From the NCBI RefSeq assembly GCF_030625865.1, contig NZ_DAOUQB010000026.1:1-43878 (forward strand): a stretch of 43,878 nucleotides of DNA, written 5' to 3'. Each line of letters starts with the position of its first letter. Within the stretch, counting starts at the first letter, position 1. Positions 16,278 through 24,592 of the stretch are shown in pieces. Both the position numbers and the translations under genes were made by a program. Source of the stretch: Anaerotignum sp. GTDB lineage: Bacteria; Bacillota; Clostridia; Lachnospirales; Anaerotignaceae. The notes under the pieces were generated by a model. That model made no database searches, was not told where the DNA came from, and worked only from the letters and a program-made list of their open reading frames with translations.

Positions 16278-17813
16278 ATGAATATAAAACAAGCAAAGGA
16301 AGAAATCCAAAGAGCCATAAAGGCATATTTACTGAAAAACGAATTGGGGGAATATCAAATCCCCCGTGTACGTCAACGCCCCATTTTACTCATGGGTGCT
16401 CCGGGCATCGGCAAAACCGCCATTATGGAACAGGTGGCAAGGGAGTGCGGTGTAGGTCTGGTATCTTATAGCATCACCCATCATACCCGTCAAAGTGCCA
16501 TAGGTCTGCCCTTTATCAGCCATAAGGAATATGGTGGCAAAGAATATGCCGTAACGGAATATACTATGAGCGAAATCATTGCATCCGTTTATAATAAAAT
16601 GGAGGAAACAGGCCTTTCAGAGGGCATTCTTTTCATTGATGAAATCAACTGTGCCTCGGAAACCCTTGCTCCCGCCATGCTTCAATTTTTACAAGCAAAG
16701 ACCTTCGGCGCTCACCAAGTTCCAGAGGGCTGGCTGATTGTGGCGGCAGGAAATCCACCGGAATATAACAAAAGCGTACGGGAATTTGACGTTGTAACCT
16801 TAGATCGTGTGAAAAAAATTGATGTAGAGCCGAATTTTCAAGTTTGGAAAGAATACGCCTATAAACAGTCCATCCATGGGGCTATTTTGTCCTATTTGGA
16901 AATCAAGAAAAATTATTTTTATGCCATGGAAACCACTGTGGACGGAAAACGTTTCGTAACCGCCAGAGGATGGGAAGACCTTTCCACAATTTTGAAGATT
17001 TACGAAACCATGGGAATTGCAGTTGATGCAAGTATGATTATACAATATTTGCAGCATCAAAAAATCGCCCGAGATTTCGCCAACTATTTAGACCTATATA
17101 ATAAATATAAAACCGATTATCATGTAGAAGATATTTTGAAAGGTGCCTTTAATGAGCAGACAGTCTCCAAGCTCTCTTCCGCCGCTTTTGACGAAAAACT
17201 CAGCGTTCTTGGACTATTGCTCAGCCGTCTTTCCGATGATTTCAGGCTGACCTATGAAAGGGATTTGTTTACCACAGAATTGCACCAAAGTTTATTGGAA
17301 TTAAAAGAACGTTTTCAAAGCTCTTATTGCCAAGAAACTCCTTGGGATAAATTGCTTGAAGGCTTAATTGAGGAAAATGAAATTGCCTACACACAAGCAC
17401 AAAAAGCGGACCTATTGGATCAAAGTACCAAAAAAAGCCGCCGCATAACCATAGAAAAACTCATGGGTTACGAAACGGAAATGAAGAGCCTGGGACTTCG
17501 TGAAAAAGATGAGGTGTTTCAACAAATAAAAACCTCCTTTGCCAATGACGTTGAGCTAAGACAAACCTTCATTGATACCGCAGCAAAAGAACTGGAAAAT
17601 GCCTTTCTATTTTTAGAAGAAGCTTTCGGTGCAGGACAAGAAATGGTTATCTTCATCACAGAACTAACCACCAACTTTTACAGCGTGAAATTCATTAGCG
17701 AAAACGGCAGTAAAAAATATTATCAGTATAATAAAGAATTGTTGTTTGAAGAAAAACAAAAAGGTATCCTACAGGATATTGAATCCGCTAAAGCGGAGGG
17801 CTTGTTGTTTTAA
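16278..17813 (+). CDS. MoxR-type AAA+ ATPase
   Basis: A 511-aa AAA+ ATPase. Counted from the ATG at 16278: Walker A GAPGIGKTA (about 40-48), Walker B ILFIDEIN (about 117-124), sensor-1 in AAGNPPEYNKS (Asn about 159), arginine finger region FDVVTLDRVKKIDVEP. The C-terminal half (about 250-510) is helical and longer than in simple MoxR proteins. ATG 16278 is 8 nt from AGGAG and preferred; ATG 16272 overlaps the VWA stop but is only 2 nt from the RBS. MoxR ATPases remodel partners via VWA proteins, here the gene directly upstream. With the LRR protein they form a three-gene unit under one consensus promoter. Confidence 0.85.
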   Translation: MNIKQAKEEIQRAIKAYLLKNELGEYQIPRVRQRPILLMGAPGIGKTAIMEQVARECGVGLVSYSITHHTRQSAIGLPFISHKEYGGKEYAVTEYTMSEIIASVYNKMEETGLSEGILFIDEINCASETLAPAMLQFLQAKTFGAHQVPEGWLIVAAGNPPEYNKSVREFDVVTLDRVKKIDVEPNFQVWKEYAYKQSIHGAILSYLEIKKNYFYAMETTVDGKRFVTARGWEDLSTILKIYETMGIAVDASMIIQYLQHQKIARDFANYLDLYNKYKTDYHVEDILKGAFNEQTVSKLSSAAFDEKLSVLGLLLSRLSDDFRLTYERDLFTTELHQSLLELKERFQSSYCQETPWDKLLEGLIEENEIAYTQAQKADLLDQSTKKSRRITIEKLMGYETEMKSLGLREKDEVFQQIKTSFANDVELRQTFIDTAAKELENAFLFLEEAFGAGQEMVIFITELTTNFYSVKFISENGSKKYYQYNKELLFEEKQKGILQDIESAKAEGLLF

Positions 17814-17840
17814 AAATGAACGGATTGATGAGGTGAAACT

Positions 17841-18113
17841 ATGGAAATAATCATAGAATTTATCTTCGATTTAATTTTTGAGGGTGTGATGGAAGGCATA
17901 AAAAGTAAAACCATACCTAAAACAATCCGAATTTTTTTATTGGGTATCGTACTCGCTGTGTCAGTAAGTGTCATGATTTTATTTAGTTATCTGGCATTTA
18001 AAATGACTGTAAGCATCCTTGTTCGAATTTTGCTCTTATGTATTTCAGCCGCCATCGCAGTTTTTCTCATAAAACTAATTAAAGAATATAACGAGAGAAA
18101 AAAAGAAGCATAA
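17841..18113 (+). CDS. Small membrane protein, two predicted TM segments
   Basis: A 90-aa protein of unknown function. An amphipathic or hydrophobic N-terminal stretch (MEIIIEFIFDLIFEGVMEGI) is followed by TM segments at about 30-52 and 58-80 and a charged tail NERKKEA. AGGTGA lies about 6 nt before the ATG. It starts 27 bases after the MoxR gene and is followed by a terminator, so it is probably cotranscribed and could anchor or report for the MoxR/VWA pair at the membrane, but such small membrane proteins are also common on their own. Confidence 0.65.
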   Translation: MEIIIEFIFDLIFEGVMEGIKSKTIPKTIRIFLLGIVLAVSVSVMILFSYLAFKMTVSILVRILLLCISAAIAVFLIKLIKEYNERKKEA

Positions 18114-18155
18114 AAAAAGGACGCCAACATTTATACTTTGTTGACGTCTTTTTAT
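18114..18155. terminator. Bidirectional terminator between convergent genes
   Basis: GGACGCCAACA-loop-TGTTGACGTCT flanked by A7 on the left and T5 on the right. It can stop the rightward MoxR operon and the leftward TSUP gene, whose stop lies next to it. Confidence 0.85.
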
Positions 18156-18156
18156 A

Positions 18157-18936
18157 TTACAATAAAACATCCACACCCATTTTTATGAATAATAGCACAA
18201 TGACTACCATTAGCATAAATTTAATTGCCTTTGCACCTTTTTTTATAGCAAACCCTGCTCCAAGGAAATTTCCAGCAATACTAAAAATCGCTGCCGGAAC
18301 GGCAATTTTAAAATATACCGTCCCTTCCAATAAAAATACAGCTAAGGCCGCATAATTGGATGCCAAATTCAAGCATTTCGCATTTCCGGAAGCAGTGGGT
18401 AAATCATATTTCATGAGAAAACAAAAAGCCATCAAAGCAAACGTTCCCGTTCCCGGGCCAAGCAACCCATCATAAAACCCAATTAGCCCACCGATTAGCA
18501 CAGCCAAAATAACCTTTTTTTTCATAGAATAAGAATCAGAACAATTCTCCCTCTCCATATTTTTATTCAGAACCGTAACCAACCCTACAATGGGCAAAAT
18601 AATCAGCATCATAGTCTTTAAGGTACTGTCGCTTAAGTAAATTACAACCTTTGCTGCAACAGCTGATGCGGCAAAAGCACCTATGGCTGCTAATATACCC
18701 ACTTGTATATCCAGCATTTTATGTTTCCAAAACCGCAAGGTGGCCATAGTCGTTCCACAAGCAGCAGAAAATTTGCTGCATCCATAAACATAATGCATTG
18801 GAATCCCAGTCAAAGTATAGGCCGGCAAGGAAATTAACCCACCACCTCCCGCAATGGAATCCAAAAAACCCGCTAAAAAAACAGCCACCATTAGCATTAT
18901 AAAATTTGAACCCGAAATGACTACTTCGCTACCCAT
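18157..18936 (-). CDS. TSUP-family (TauE/SafE) membrane transporter
   Basis: A 259-aa integral membrane protein with about eight hydrophobic segments and the two duplicated halves typical of TSUP carriers. The first half contains FLAGFLDSIAGGGGLISLP and the second half GFYDGLLGPGTGTFALMAF, the paired Gly-rich re-entrant motifs of the family. Known members move sulfite, sulfoacetate, taurine-derived sulfonates or other anions; the substrate here is not decidable. GAGG sits just before the ATG at 18936. It is separated from the decarboxylase gene by 77 bases without a clear terminator, so read-through from the scf cluster is possible. Confidence 0.85.
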   Translation of the reverse strand: MGSEVVISGSNFIMLMVAVFLAGFLDSIAGGGGLISLPAYTLTGIPMHYVYGCSKFSAACGTTMATLRFWKHKMLDIQVGILAAIGAFAASAVAAKVVIYLSDSTLKTMMLIILPIVGLVTVLNKNMERENCSDSYSMKKKVILAVLIGGLIGFYDGLLGPGTGTFALMAFCFLMKYDLPTASGNAKCLNLASNYAALAVFLLEGTVYFKIAVPAAIFSIAGNFLGAGFAIKKGAKAIKFMLMVVIVLLFIKMGVDVLL

Positions 18937-19013
18937 TCATCCTCGCCCCTTCTTACCACTTCTCTTTTCATCGAAAAAAATGGGTAAACACACACCGAAT
19001 GCCCTCAAATTTT

Positions 19014-20351
19014 TCACGTTTCCATAACAACCTCAATTTCTTCTATACCATAAAGCAAAAATAATCGAATCATTTCCTCTGTAATCCGCTCACCGCTGAT
19101 AGCAATGGGTATAGCTGGTGGGCAAGAAACCGCAGGTGTTGCGCAAATCCGTCCCAAAGCTTGTTCCGCTGCCACAGTGTCCCGTTTTGCAAACATGGCA
19201 TTTCGGATAGACATTACTTGCTCTCCCCGAAAAGGTAACGTCGTTCTCTTCTCCGCCTCAGCCTTAGCAATAATAGGTGGAAGGGCACTCTCAATTTTTT
19301 CAAATTCATCCTCCTTTGTGTTTGGTGTAAACATTAAAACAAGATGATCTGCATCGGCAAACTCCGGTTCAATTTCATTTTCCCGCAAAAATTCGCCTAA
19401 TGCATACCCTGTAATGCCCACTTTTCCCCCTTCTATCACCAACTTCAGCGGTTCAAAATGCTGCAAAGAATACCCCATGTCCTGTAGATTTTCGGCAAGC
19501 CGATCTATCCTTTTGACACAATCAACAATCTTCTCCCTAAATCCCTCCGTCAATACACGATTACATAAATCCAAAGACTGTAATGTAAGATAAGAAGGGC
19601 TTGTAGATCCAAATAGCGCCAAAGCATTTTCACCATCATGCTCAAAGGATTTCTTGGCTTCCGTCCCGATATGCAAATATGCCCCGCCCGTTAAAACAGG
19701 CAGGGTTTTATGGGCAGAATCACAGCACATATCTGCTCCCAAGTCCAATGGATGTAAGGAACGGGGTAAAAACCGTAAATAGGCACCATGGGCATTGTCC
19801 ACCAAAAGAGGGATATCAAATTTTCTGCAAACCCGGGAAATTCCTCTAATGTCTGCTATTCCTCCCAAATAATCGGGGGATGTTATGTAGAGGGCAAAAG
19901 GCAAAACCTCCATAGACGCCAATACCCCCTCAAGCTGTTGTGGCAAAATAGGACAGTTACAAAGGGGTGCTTCCTCCTCCGGGTAGATCCACCGCACATC
20001 TAAATCCAACAAAGCACAGGTATGCAAAAAAGCCTTATGGGCATTTCTACCCGCCAAAATAGGCTGTCCTTTTTCACCATGAAGCATAGCCAGATAAACC
20101 ATGGCCCCAATGCATTGGGAAGATCCCCCCGTAGCATAAAATGTTTTTCTCGCCCCAAACAGGCCCGTTGCATTATCCTCGCTCTGACGAATAATTCCCT
20201 GAGCATGATATAGGTCGTCTGCTCCTTTAATCTCTGTAATATCCAATGGTTCGCAACCCAAAAAAGGGCTGCCTTTGTGCCCCGGCATATGCAGGCGAAC
20301 AGTCCCTTTTTCTTGATATTTTTTTACAAAGTTATAAATTGGTGTATCCAT
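19014..20351 (-). CDS. Orn/Lys/Arg decarboxylase, PLP fold type I
   Basis: A 445-aa decarboxylase of the YaaO/SpeA type found in Gram-positive bacteria. Landmarks: LHMPGHKGSP near the N-terminus, ATGGSSQC, Asp in LLVDNAHGAYLRF, and the PLP lysine in CDSAHKTLPVLTGGAYLHIG. The C-terminal small domain includes GERITEEMIRLFLLYGIEEIEV. Likely reaction is decarboxylation of arginine, lysine or ornithine to agmatine, cadaverine or putrescine; the substrate is not decided. The ATG at 20351 is chosen: it lies 5 bases after the scfB stop with GAGGA about 10 nt upstream. Longer starts would overlap scfB. Being last in the scfA-scfB transcript is notable, since it would put polyamine synthesis under the same promoter. 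Confidence 0.87.
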   Translation of the reverse strand: MDTPIYNFVKKYQEKGTVRLHMPGHKGSPFLGCEPLDITEIKGADDLYHAQGIIRQSEDNATGLFGARKTFYATGGSSQCIGAMVYLAMLHGEKGQPILAGRNAHKAFLHTCALLDLDVRWIYPEEEAPLCNCPILPQQLEGVLASMEVLPFALYITSPDYLGGIADIRGISRVCRKFDIPLLVDNAHGAYLRFLPRSLHPLDLGADMCCDSAHKTLPVLTGGAYLHIGTEAKKSFEHDGENALALFGSTSPSYLTLQSLDLCNRVLTEGFREKIVDCVKRIDRLAENLQDMGYSLQHFEPLKLVIEGGKVGITGYALGEFLRENEIEPEFADADHLVLMFTPNTKEDEFEKIESALPPIIAKAEAEKRTTLPFRGEQVMSIRNAMFAKRDTVAAEQALGRICATPAVSCPPAIPIAISGERITEEMIRLFLLYGIEEIEVVMET

Positions 20352-20356
20352 GGCAT

Positions 20357-21733
20357 TTAATCCTCGCAGTTTTCTGCAACCTTCATCATGATGGCACATT
20401 CGATGCGCTTTTTAAACAGCTTGCAACCATATTCATAAACCCCTCGAATACTGCCGGTTGCGTGATAAGAATTCGCGGCACAACCGCCGGAACAGTACAT
20501 CTTTGCCCAGCAATCTCTGCATTCCTCTCTTGCATAGGCATTGCAATGACGGAAGGCATCCTGAATCTCTGTATTTTTTACGCCATCCCAAACATTTCCC
20601 AAGCTATATTTGTTATCTCCAACAAACTGATGACAGGGAAACAATTCACCCCAAGGCGTTACCGCCATATACTCCGTTCCGGAACCACACCCTGTAATTC
20701 TTTTATAAACACAAGGGCCGTTTTCCAAATCCAGAATATAGTGATAAAATTCAAAACCATTCCCTGCTTTTTTCCGACGAACCATTTCTTTGGCAAGGAT
20801 TTCGTATTGTTCATATAATTTCGGCAAATCTTCTTCAGTCAGTGCATAGGGATCGGATGGATCACAAACAACGGGTTCCATACTTAATTCCGTAAAGCCC
20901 ATATCTGCCATATGGAAAATATCATTTGTAAAGTCTACGTTATTATGGGTAAAGGTTCCACGCATATAGTAGTCCTTTCCCCCTCTTTTTTCCACAAGCC
21001 TCTTAAATTTAGGTAGAATTAAATCGTAACTGCCCTCTCCTGAAATGGTTTTACGCAAATGATCATGAATTTCTTTTCTTCCGTCCAAAGACAATACCAC
21101 ATTATGCATTTCCTGATTGGCAAAATCAATCACGTCATCGTCAATCAAAACACCGTTTGTTGTCAGGGTAAAACGGAATTTTTTATGATAAATGGGCTCT
21201 TGCTCTCTTGCATAGGCAACCAACTTTTTCACAACGTCCCAATCCATTAATGGTTCGCCGCCAAAAAAATCCACTTCCAAATTCACTCTGCTTCCCGAAT
21301 GGGCAATCAAAAAATCCAACGCCTGCTGCCCAACCTCAAAGGTCATTAAAGCACGCTCCCCTTGATATTTCCCCTGGCTTGCAAAGCAATAGCTGCAATT
21401 TAAATTGCAAGTATGGGCAACATGTAGGCAAAGGGCTTTTACCACTTTGCTATTATTTTTAAAATCAATGGCTAGATTTTCATATTCGTCCTTGGAAAAC
21501 AGTTTTCCCTGTTCAATCAAAGTTTGGATATCTTCTACGCACAGCAAGATCTCTTCTTCCGTCACATCGGGCCTATCCTTATACTTGTCCAGTATTTCTT
21601 TGACAATCTCATCTTTTCCATTTGTTTCATACATTTGGATTATATCATAAGCGACCTCATCCACAGCATGAACAGAGCCGCTACAGGTATCCAATACAAT
21701 GTTATATCCGTTTAATTTATACTGATGTACCAA
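20357..21733 (-). CDS. scfB: SCIFF radical SAM/SPASM maturase
   Basis: A 458-aa radical SAM enzyme that installs sulfur-to-carbon thioether links in the SCIFF precursor (ranthipeptide class). Residues 1-85 resemble a PqqD-like precursor-binding domain. The 4Fe-4S site is CNLNCSYC at 109-116 (Cys109, 113, 116). The C-terminal SPASM region binds auxiliary clusters: CGSGTEYMAV, LFPCHQF, then REECRDCWAKMYCSGGC and YEYGCKLF. Other family signatures are DFFGGEPLMDW and VVLSLDGR. The gene follows scfA by 117 bases, with a hairpin in between, and is followed 5 bases later by the decarboxylase. Identification is strong because the cognate six-cysteine peptide is directly upstream. Confidence 0.95.
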   Translation of the reverse strand: MVHQYKLNGYNIVLDTCSGSVHAVDEVAYDIIQMYETNGKDEIVKEILDKYKDRPDVTEEEILLCVEDIQTLIEQGKLFSKDEYENLAIDFKNNSKVVKALCLHVAHTCNLNCSYCFASQGKYQGERALMTFEVGQQALDFLIAHSGSRVNLEVDFFGGEPLMDWDVVKKLVAYAREQEPIYHKKFRFTLTTNGVLIDDDVIDFANQEMHNVVLSLDGRKEIHDHLRKTISGEGSYDLILPKFKRLVEKRGGKDYYMRGTFTHNNVDFTNDIFHMADMGFTELSMEPVVCDPSDPYALTEEDLPKLYEQYEILAKEMVRRKKAGNGFEFYHYILDLENGPCVYKRITGCGSGTEYMAVTPWGELFPCHQFVGDNKYSLGNVWDGVKNTEIQDAFRHCNAYAREECRDCWAKMYCSGGCAANSYHATGSIRGVYEYGCKLFKKRIECAIMMKVAENCED

Positions 21734-21794
21734 TCTATTCCATCCTTTCTACTTAAAGGGCAATACACAAGCCTTTGGGGCATTCCCCTAATAC

Positions 21795-21826
21795 GAAAAA
21801 TGCCGCCCTACTGAAAGCAGGCGGCG
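21795..21826 (-). terminator. Hairpin between scfA and scfB, likely attenuator
   Basis: Minus strand GCCGCCTGCTTTCAGTAGG then GCGGC, followed by ATTTTTCG. The stem has a short T-run, so it could stop part of the transcripts and keep peptide in excess over enzyme. Confidence 0.6.
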
Positions 21827-21850
21827 AATTCGTTGTCAAGCCTTTTGAGC

Positions 21851-21997
21851 TTACTTCTGCTTATTCTCGCAGGGCTGATTTGCAACGCCACAGGAGGTCT
21901 TGCAAGCAGACTGGCAAGATGTCTGGCATTCGCCACAGCCGCCAAAAGCTACGCTCTTTTTCAGGTCACGAGTTTTAATTGTTTTAATTCTCTCCAC
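21851..21997 (-). CDS. scfA: SCIFF six-cysteine ranthipeptide precursor
   Basis: A 48-aa precursor peptide, starting at GTG 21997 with GGAG 8 nt upstream and ending TAA at 21851-21853. The leader MERIKTIKTRDLKKSVAF is followed by the core GGCGECQTSCQSACKTSCGV and ANQPCENKQK. Six cysteines lie at about 21, 24, 28, 32, 36 and 43, with a Thr or Ser between most pairs, matching the SCIFF (six cysteines in forty-five residues) family conserved across Clostridia. ScfB links core cysteines to Thr carbons. Its biological role is not settled; a signalling role has been proposed for some species. Too short to be listed by simple ORF searches, but the GTG start and family match make it secure. Confidence 0.93.
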   Translation of the reverse strand: MERIKTIKTRDLKKSVAFGGCGECQTSCQSACKTSCGVANQPCENKQK

Positions 21998-22080
21998 GGT
22001 TTCATCTCCATTCTAAGTATGAAAATTCTATGCGTTTTCTGTCGTCTGTAAGAGGAAAACTCTTCCGCTGAAAATCGCTT

Positions 22081-22101
22081 TATATACTGAAAAAGTATAT
22101 A
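22081..22101. promoter_or_regulatory. Perfect palindrome over the scfA -10 region
   Basis: TATATACT-GAAAA-AGTATATA: two perfect 8-bp arms (22081-22088 and 22094-22101) with a 5-base spacer, overlapping the -10 box at 22094-22099. Likely operator for an unknown repressor. Confidence 0.55.
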
Positions 22102-22122
22102 ACAACCCAACATAAATGTCAA
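22094..22122 (-). promoter_or_regulatory. Promoter of the scfA-scfB-decarboxylase cluster
   Basis: Minus strand TTGACA (22117-22122), 17-nt spacer, TATACT (22094-22099), about 95 bases upstream of the scfA GTG. Strong match to the vegetative consensus. Confidence 0.75.
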
Positions 22123-22448
22123 GGCGAAACCGTAAGAGATCAACAATTATCCCCTGTTTTTGAGGCTTTTTATTCTTTTTGATTCTATAAATTTCCCCTG
22201 TTTGATTGAAATGAATTATAGTATGTATACATAGTGAATCTTACTGGACTTCATATGGGAAATATGTTAGAATGCTTCATAGTGCTTGGAGGACTATAAC
22301 ACTCCAGTACCTTATCTGTCTATATTTATAATGCAGAATTGTATCCTCTATTATGAATGCATTCATTTATTAAGGCAATACTAACTGTATTTATTATACA
22401 AAAATAACTTGCAAAAAATTTATAATGAAAAGCGAAATGGTGTTTATT
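22123..22448. other. Intergenic region between scfA and the GntR-type regulator
   Basis: No gene supported. It holds a perfect 12-bp palindrome TATGTATACATA (22222-22233) and distant complementary segments TACTGGA (22242-22248) and TCCAGTA (22303-22309), which could form a structured leader of the rightward regulator gene. No riboswitch class was recognised. Confidence 0.35.
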
Positions 22449-23087
22449 ATGAAGGAAAAAATCAATCCACCCGTTTATTCACAGATTGCGCTAGATATCG
22501 CACTGCGTATTTCAAGAGAAGAACTGAAAGAAAACACGAAAATTTACGGACGTTCTGTCATGTCATCGGAATATGGCGTTTCTCCGGAAACAATTCGCAG
22601 AGCCTTAAAACTCCTTGAAGATATGGGAATTGTGGAAGTGCGAAAAAATAGCGGCGTGGTTATCCTATCGGTGGAAAAAGCAAAGGAATTTGCCCTGCGT
22701 TTCAGCGAGCAAAATGATATTCGTCTCATAGAACGTAAATTAAGAAAACTCTTGGAGCAACAGCATGAGTTAAGTGAACAGATACGTGAAATGGTGTCTC
22801 ATTTGGTGCGTACCAGCGAAAAGTTCTCAAAAAGCAATCCATTTCAGAATTATGAAATTGATATTCCCGCCAATTCTCAAGTAATCGGCAAGAGCCTGCT
22901 GGAACTTAAGTTTTGGCAAAAAACCAGTGCAACAATCATTGCTATTCGCAGAAAGGATAAAGTTATCCTCTCCCCAGGGCCTTATGCTGTTCTCACGGAA
23001 GATGATACACTGATTTTCGTGGGAGATATTTCAACCATTGAAACAGTTACAAAATATATTATGCAGCCGCCATTAGACCAGGAATAA
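22449..23087 (+). CDS. GntR-type regulator with TrkA-C domain (BusR-like)
   Basis: About 212 aa. Residues about 1-75 are a GntR winged helix (PPVYSQIALDIALRI, then RSVMSSEYGVSPETIRRALKLLEDMG). A coiled-coil-like linker (about 85-130) leads to a C-terminal TrkA-C/RCK_C domain (about 135-205: GKSLLELKFWQKTSATIIAIRR, DDTLIFVGD). This is the architecture of BusR, a repressor of glycine-betaine import that binds cyclic di-AMP through RCK_C. The gene stands directly upstream of an OpuC-type transporter with a perfect operator-like palindrome. ATG 22449 matches the usual short N-terminus; ATG 22425 is also open and neither has a strong RBS. Function by architecture and context, not tested. Confidence 0.8.
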   Translation: MKEKINPPVYSQIALDIALRISREELKENTKIYGRSVMSSEYGVSPETIRRALKLLEDMGIVEVRKNSGVVILSVEKAKEFALRFSEQNDIRLIERKLRKLLEQQHELSEQIREMVSHLVRTSEKFSKSNPFQNYEIDIPANSQVIGKSLLELKFWQKTSATIIAIRRKDKVILSPGPYAVLTEDDTLIFVGDISTIETVTKYIMQPPLDQE

Positions 23088-23232
23088 AAACCCCATTTAT
23101 CCTCTATTTTAGAATAAAATGTAGATCTTGGCTGGAATTTTTACCTTGCGAAGTTCTTTCGTTTCACAAATAAAATTGAAAATAAATTTTATTTTTAAAA
23201 ACTGTATTTTCTCTAAATATTTACAAATAATA

Positions 23233-23281
23233 AAGTCCGTATTGTAGGGAATTTTTTCTCCCAAACAGTCGGGCTTTTTTT
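23233..23281 (+). terminator. Terminator after the BusR-like gene
   Basis: AGTCCGTATTGTAGGGA-loop-TCCCAAACAGTCGGGCT followed by T7. It separates the regulator from the transporter operon. Confidence 0.75.
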
Positions 23282-23391
23282 ATTATTTCATAAAATTCAA
23301 GAACCTTTAATTCTGATAAAAAAACTATGACTTCGCACCCTTGCGCAAGCCTAATCCCGCCTGCTGTCTACCCTACAAAACCTTCCACAAC

Positions 23392-23420
23392 TTGACATCT
23401 GACAACTTTATATGTATAAT
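23392..23420 (+). promoter_or_regulatory. Consensus promoter of the opuC-type operon
   Basis: TTGACA (23392-23397), 17-nt spacer, TATAAT (23415-23420). Both boxes are fully consensus, 45 bases before the first ATG, so expression must be limited by a repressor, which the overlapping palindrome would serve. Confidence 0.85.
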
Positions 23421-23432
23421 TTAAGTTGTCAG
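23399..23432. promoter_or_regulatory. Perfect 10-bp inverted repeat spanning the opuC promoter
   Basis: CTGACAACTT (23399-23408) and AAGTTGTCAG (23423-23432), separated by 14 nt, straddle the -10 box. Likely operator for the adjacent BusR-like regulator; the match between this protein and this site is inference. Confidence 0.7.
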
Positions 23433-23464
23433 TCTAAAAATAAATGAAAGGAGATTTTGTATAG

Positions 23465-24592
23465 ATGATTCAATTTCGCAATGTAAAAAAGAGTTATGGA
23501 AAGAAAACTATTTTGGATAATCTTTCTCTGGATATAAAAGCAGGTGAATTTGTAATTCTCATCGGACCCAGCGGTTGTGGGAAAACAACAACTTTGAAAA
23601 CCATTAACCGTTTAATCGAACCGGACTCCGGTGAAATTTATATAGATGGTAAAGATATTACCAAGATGGATCCGGTAAAATTACGCCGTACTATCGGGTA
23701 TGTCATTCAGCAGATCGGGCTTTTTCCTAATATGACAGTAGAACAGAATATCGCCATTGTACCAAAGTTACTCAACTATAAAAAAGAAGAAATCGACGAA
23801 ATCGTTCACCACTTGTTGGATTTGGTTAATATGCCTTATGAAGAAAATGCAAAAAAATATCCTTCGGAGCTTTCCGGCGGACAGCAGCAGCGTATCGGTG
23901 TTTTGCGTGCCCTTGCAGCATCCCCTCCCATCGTTTTGATGGACGAGCCTTTTGGTGCTCTGGATCCTGTAACAAGGGATTCTCTTCAGGAGGAAATCAA
24001 AAAAATTCAAAAGAAACTTGGTAAAACCATTGTTTTTGTTACCCATGATATGGACGAGGCGTTACGTCTTGCAGACACCATTGTTTTTATGAATGAAGGT
24101 AAAGTATTGCAGATGGCCTCTCCCGAGGAAATGCTGCAAAGCCCCGCCCATCCCATCATTAAAGACTTCCTTGGCAAGCATATGAATAACGGAAATGACG
24201 CCGAAAATATGGTGGCTTCTGATTTTATGCGTGCAAAAGTTCTTACAGTGCCAAAAACAAAGAAAACCTTGGAATGTATCGAACTGATGAGCAGAAGAGA
24301 TGTATCCTCACTTATTGTTGTGGAGGATGATGATACCTATTGTGGTACCGTTTCTGTTGATAAAATCAAAGCCCAAGGAAAAGCGGGAAAAGAAATCGCA
24401 GGGCTTGTCACCATGGAATCCATGACTGTAAATCGAAATTCCAATGCACAGGAGGCATTCGAGCTATTGATCGCTTCTCCTACCGGGTATGTTGTGGTGC
24501 TGAACGACGATAATACCGTTGCCGGCCTTATCACAAAAACCAGTATGGCAAAAGCTATGGGCGAAGCTCTGTGGGGGGAGATGACGCAATGA
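23465..24592 (+). CDS. opuCA: Quaternary-amine ABC transporter ATPase (OpuCA-like)
   Basis: A 375-aa ATPase of a glycine betaine/carnitine/choline importer. Walker A is GPSGCGKTT (34-42), the signature LSGGQQQR, Walker B IVLMDEPFGALD, switch His in VTHDMDEA. The C-terminal part from about 225 holds a CBS pair (SDFMRAKVLTVP, VSSLIVVEDDD and MESMTVNRNSN, GYVVVLNDDN), which in OpuA/OpuC senses ionic strength or binds cyclic di-AMP. Start is the first ATG after an in-frame stop; AAGGAG is 11 nt upstream. It is the first gene of the operon with two permeases and a binding protein. Confidence 0.92.
   Translation: MIQFRNVKKSYGKKTILDNLSLDIKAGEFVILIGPSGCGKTTTLKTINRLIEPDSGEIYIDGKDITKMDPVKLRRTIGYVIQQIGLFPNMTVEQNIAIVPKLLNYKKEEIDEIVHHLLDLVNMPYEENAKKYPSELSGGQQQRIGVLRALAASPPIVLMDEPFGALDPVTRDSLQEEIKKIQKKLGKTIVFVTHDMDEALRLADTIVFMNEGKVLQMASPEEMLQSPAHPIIKDFLGKHMNNGNDAENMVASDFMRAKVLTVPKTKKTLECIELMSRRDVSSLIVVEDDDTYCGTVSVDKIKAQGKAGKEIAGLVTMESMTVNRNSNAQEAFELLIASPTGYVVVLNDDNTVAGLITKTSMAKAMGEALWGEMTQ

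Noticed and set aside
20246-20818. Rightward 190-codon ORF over the scfB/decarboxylase junction
   Set aside because: Antisense to two recognised genes and without RBS or family resemblance.
22123-22448. Riboswitch in the leader of the GntR-type regulator
   Set aside because: There are pairable segments but no match to a known class; the palindrome and pairs could be chance.
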